Part shown: one piece after another, positions 62,585 to 64,000 of the stretch
Position numbering within the stretch: position 1 is the first letter of the stretch
Layout of the letters: each line of letters starts with the position of its first letter
From: Schaalia dentiphila ATCC 17982
Lineage (GTDB): Bacteria > Actinomycetota > Actinomycetes > Actinomycetales > Actinomycetaceae
Assembly: GCF_000154225.1 (NCBI RefSeq)
Contig: NZ_DS264586.1
Coordinates: 402,527-466,526, forward strand
DNA length: 64,000 bases
Direction of reading: 5' to 3'
The notes under the pieces: model-generated
Database searches by the model: none
What the model was told of the DNA's origin: nothing
Seen by the model: only the letters and a program-made list of their open reading frames with translations
Program-made: the position numbers and the translations under genes

Positions 62585-63139
62585 CTAGTGGCGAGGGACG
62601 ATCGTCCCCTCAATCACCGCGCGTGCCTTCGATCGCGGCGCAGCCGGAAGGGCCGAACGCGCCGGGGCCTGGGAGGAGGCGAGCGCCGCGAGCGCCCGCA
62701 CCGGATTCCACACGGTGAGAGAGCCGCCGGAGCGGCCCTCAGACCTCGAGGAGCTATCCCACGGGCGCTGGCCTCGTCGCATCGGCATGACCTGACCGTC
62801 CGCAGACGCAGCGAACACACGGTTGCGCTTAGCTTCGGCCGCGGCGACCGCCCCACGCAGAGCGTCCCGTTCCTCTTCCAAGGCCTCGACGCGGCGCTCG
62901 AGCTCGAGGATGCGTCGGATGCCCGCCAGGTTGATACCCTCTTCCTGGCTCATCCGCTGCACGTCGCGCAGACGCTGCACGTCCCGCTTCGTATAGCGGC
63001 GACCCCGCCCCTTAGTACGGGCGGGGGTCACCAGGCCGAGACGGTCGTACTGGCGCAGGGTCTGCGGATGCATGCCCGCCAGCTCAGCCGCAACCGAGAT
63101 GACAAACGTGATCGCATCGTCCGATCCCGTCTTCGCCAT
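62585..63139 (-). CDS. hspR: Heat-shock repressor HspR (MerR family)
   Basis: A 184-residue repressor of the dnaK operon and clpB in actinobacteria. The MerR-type winged helix spans about 12-80: VAAELAGMHPQTLRQYDRLG, then RRYTKRDVQRL and EEGINLAGIRRIL. A short coiled coil (about 78-100) mediates dimerisation. The tail of 80 residues is poorly conserved and ends in a basic patch. It starts 3 nt after dnaJ stops, the standard dnaK-grpE-dnaJ-hspR order, so it should repress its own operon with DnaK as co-repressor. A HAIR site upstream of clpB at 55.7 kb is a visible target. Confidence 0.95.
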   Translation of the reverse strand: MAKTGSDDAITFVISVAAELAGMHPQTLRQYDRLGLVTPARTKGRGRRYTKRDVQRLRDVQRMSQEEGINLAGIRRILELERRVEALEEERDALRGAVAAAEAKRNRVFAASADGQVMPMRRGQRPWDSSSRSEGRSGGSLTVWNPVRALAALASSQAPARSALPAAPRSKARAVIEGTIVPRH

Positions 63140-63142
63140 GGC

Positions 63143-64000
63143 TTACTCCTCCACGGCCTCGAACAGGGAGGCGCGGACGTCGAGGTCACCCTCGGCCTTC
63201 GCCATCTCCTTCGCGAGCTTCTTGAGGTCGCGGCTCGGCTTGGCGGGAACCTGGATGGCCACGCGGGCAATCAGGTCACCCGTCGCCTTGGAGGTCTTCA
63301 CTCCCCCGCCGCGCACGCGGATCTCGGAGCCCGAGGAGGAACCTGCAGGCACCTTGACCGTGGCCGTGTTGCCGTCGATCATCGGCACGTCAACGACGGT
63401 GCCAAGGATGGCCTCGGACACGGTCACGGGCAGGGTGAGAACCAGGTCGTCACCCTCGCGCGAGAACACGGGATGCGGCTTGACCGTCACAACAACCTCA
63501 AGGTCGCCCGCGGGACCGCCATGCGTACCGGGCTTGCCGTGGCCCTTGACGCGGACCTTCTGGCCGTCCTTAATGCCCGCGGGGATGCGAACCTTGATCG
63601 GAGAGCCGCCGACCTTGATGGTCAGGGTCGCACCATTCAGGGCCTGACGGAAGGAAATGGCCAGCTTTGCGCGCACGGTCCCGCCCTTTTCAGGGGTGGG
63701 TGCCGCCTGCTGGGCGTGACCAGCGGCGCCGAAGGGCGAACCGTAGGGGTCGCCCCCAAAACGCGCGCCACCGCCGCCACCACCGAAGAGGCCGGAGAGG
63801 ATGTCTTCGAAGCCACCACCGCCGGGCATGCCGGAGGTCTGGAAGCGCACGTTATGACCGCCGCCTCCGAAGCCGCCGGCACCGCCGAAAGCACCGAAGA
63901 GGTCCTCGAAGCCGCCCGCGCCGCCCGATCCGGCGGAGAAGCGTGCCCCGCCGCTAGCCATCGCGCGGATCGCGTCATAGCGCTTGCGATCCTCGTCATT
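63143..64000 (-). CDS. dnaJ: DnaJ-type co-chaperone without zinc finger (5' end beyond window)
   Basis: 285 residues are visible; the J domain is cut off by the right edge except its last helix (DRKRYDAIRAM). A Gly/Phe-rich linker with many GGFGG runs (about 15-90 of the visible part) leads directly to the C-terminal substrate-binding domains: GGTVRAKLAISFRQAL, VRIPAGIKDGQKVRVKGHG, HPVFSREGDDLVLTLPV. There are no CxxCxGxG repeats, so this is a type II (CbpA-like) J protein. It stimulates DnaK ATPase. dnaK and grpE are expected just outside the window. Confidence 0.93.
   Translation of the reverse strand, partial: NDEDRKRYDAIRAMASGGARFSAGSGGAGGFEDLFGAFGGAGGFGGGGHNVRFQTSGMPGGGGFEDILSGLFGGGGGGARFGGDPYGSPFGAAGHAQQAAPTPEKGGTVRAKLAISFRQALNGATLTIKVGGSPIKVRIPAGIKDGQKVRVKGHGKPGTHGGPAGDLEVVVTVKPHPVFSREGDDLVLTLPVTVSEAILGTVVDVPMIDGNTATVKVPAGSSSGSEIRVRGGGVKTSKATGDLIARVAIQVPAKPSRDLKKLAKEMAKAEGDLDVRASLFEAVEE

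Overview
The window is high-GC DNA from an actinobacterium. An oral or mucosal Actinomycetaceae member (Schaalia/Actinomyces type) fits best. This rests on the GroEL with a Gly-Met tail, DnaJ followed by HspR, MurT/GatD, the DUF3027, DUF4032 and DUF2520 proteins, a WXG100 protein and a TIGR03769-type surface protein. The species is inferred, not proven. Gene density is high and the layout looks chromosomal. I saw no insertion sequence, prophage, CRISPR array or rRNA. There is one tRNA gene, tRNA-Thr(UGU).

Layout. 1-4.1 kb: MFS exporter (cut by the window edge), purine-type NCS2 permease, and a cold-shock/DUF3027 pair. 4.3-7.9 kb: TPM-domain envelope protein followed by PspA, then a NYN-domain protein. 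8.0-11.7 kb: glpF-glpK and a divergent SorC-family regulator. 11.8-13.4 kb: lysS. 13.5-19.7 kb: a sugar-catabolic block of PfkB kinase, GH4 NAD-dependent glycosidase, PIG-L deacetylase, and an ABC importer without its own ATPase. 19.9-24.4 kb: panD, panC, a DUF2520 reductase-like gene and two bacterial-PH membrane proteins. 24.5-28.4 kb: a two-component system, a degenerate HD-fold protein and an orphan WXG100 protein. 28.5-30.3 kb: groEL with two CIRCE operators. 30.3-38.9 kb: LytR_C protein, ung, tRNA-Thr, a membrane DsbA-like protein, a Ser/Thr kinase, a MalK/UgpC-type ATPase that could serve the orphan importer, a DUF4032 protein and a glycerophosphodiesterase. 39.0-44.0 kb: an unknown membrane protein, a 1-kb intergenic repeat region, class II aldolase and a decayed GH20 hexosaminidase. 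44.3-52.9 kb: SpoU methyltransferase, HAD phosphatase, pyrE, SDR, a large surface protein behind a Zur-like box, exonuclease III, a serine hydrolase and a TetR regulator. 53.0-64 kb: clpB behind a HAIR operator, a YbjN protein, a DUF418 membrane protein, two tandem paralogous membrane proteins, gatD-murT, and hspR-dnaJ running off the right edge.

Cross-links. HspR (62.6 kb) probably represses clpB through the inverted repeat at 55.7 kb, while groEL carries HrcA-type operators, so both heat-shock circuits are visible. The most unusual global signal is a dispersed 13-base word, GACGAGGCCGGGG (or with A at position 9). It recurs at gene ends, sometimes as the two arms of a terminator hairpin and sometimes starting inside a stop codon, much as DNA-uptake sequences do in other phyla. 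A second signal is that at least thirteen genes have a -10-like hexamer 6-7 nt before the start codon and no usable Shine-Dalgarno sequence, which suggests leaderless mRNAs. Other points are a MurT that has lost its zinc-ribbon cysteines and a pair of related GC-rich intergenic repeats near 30.4 and 40.6-41.2 kb.
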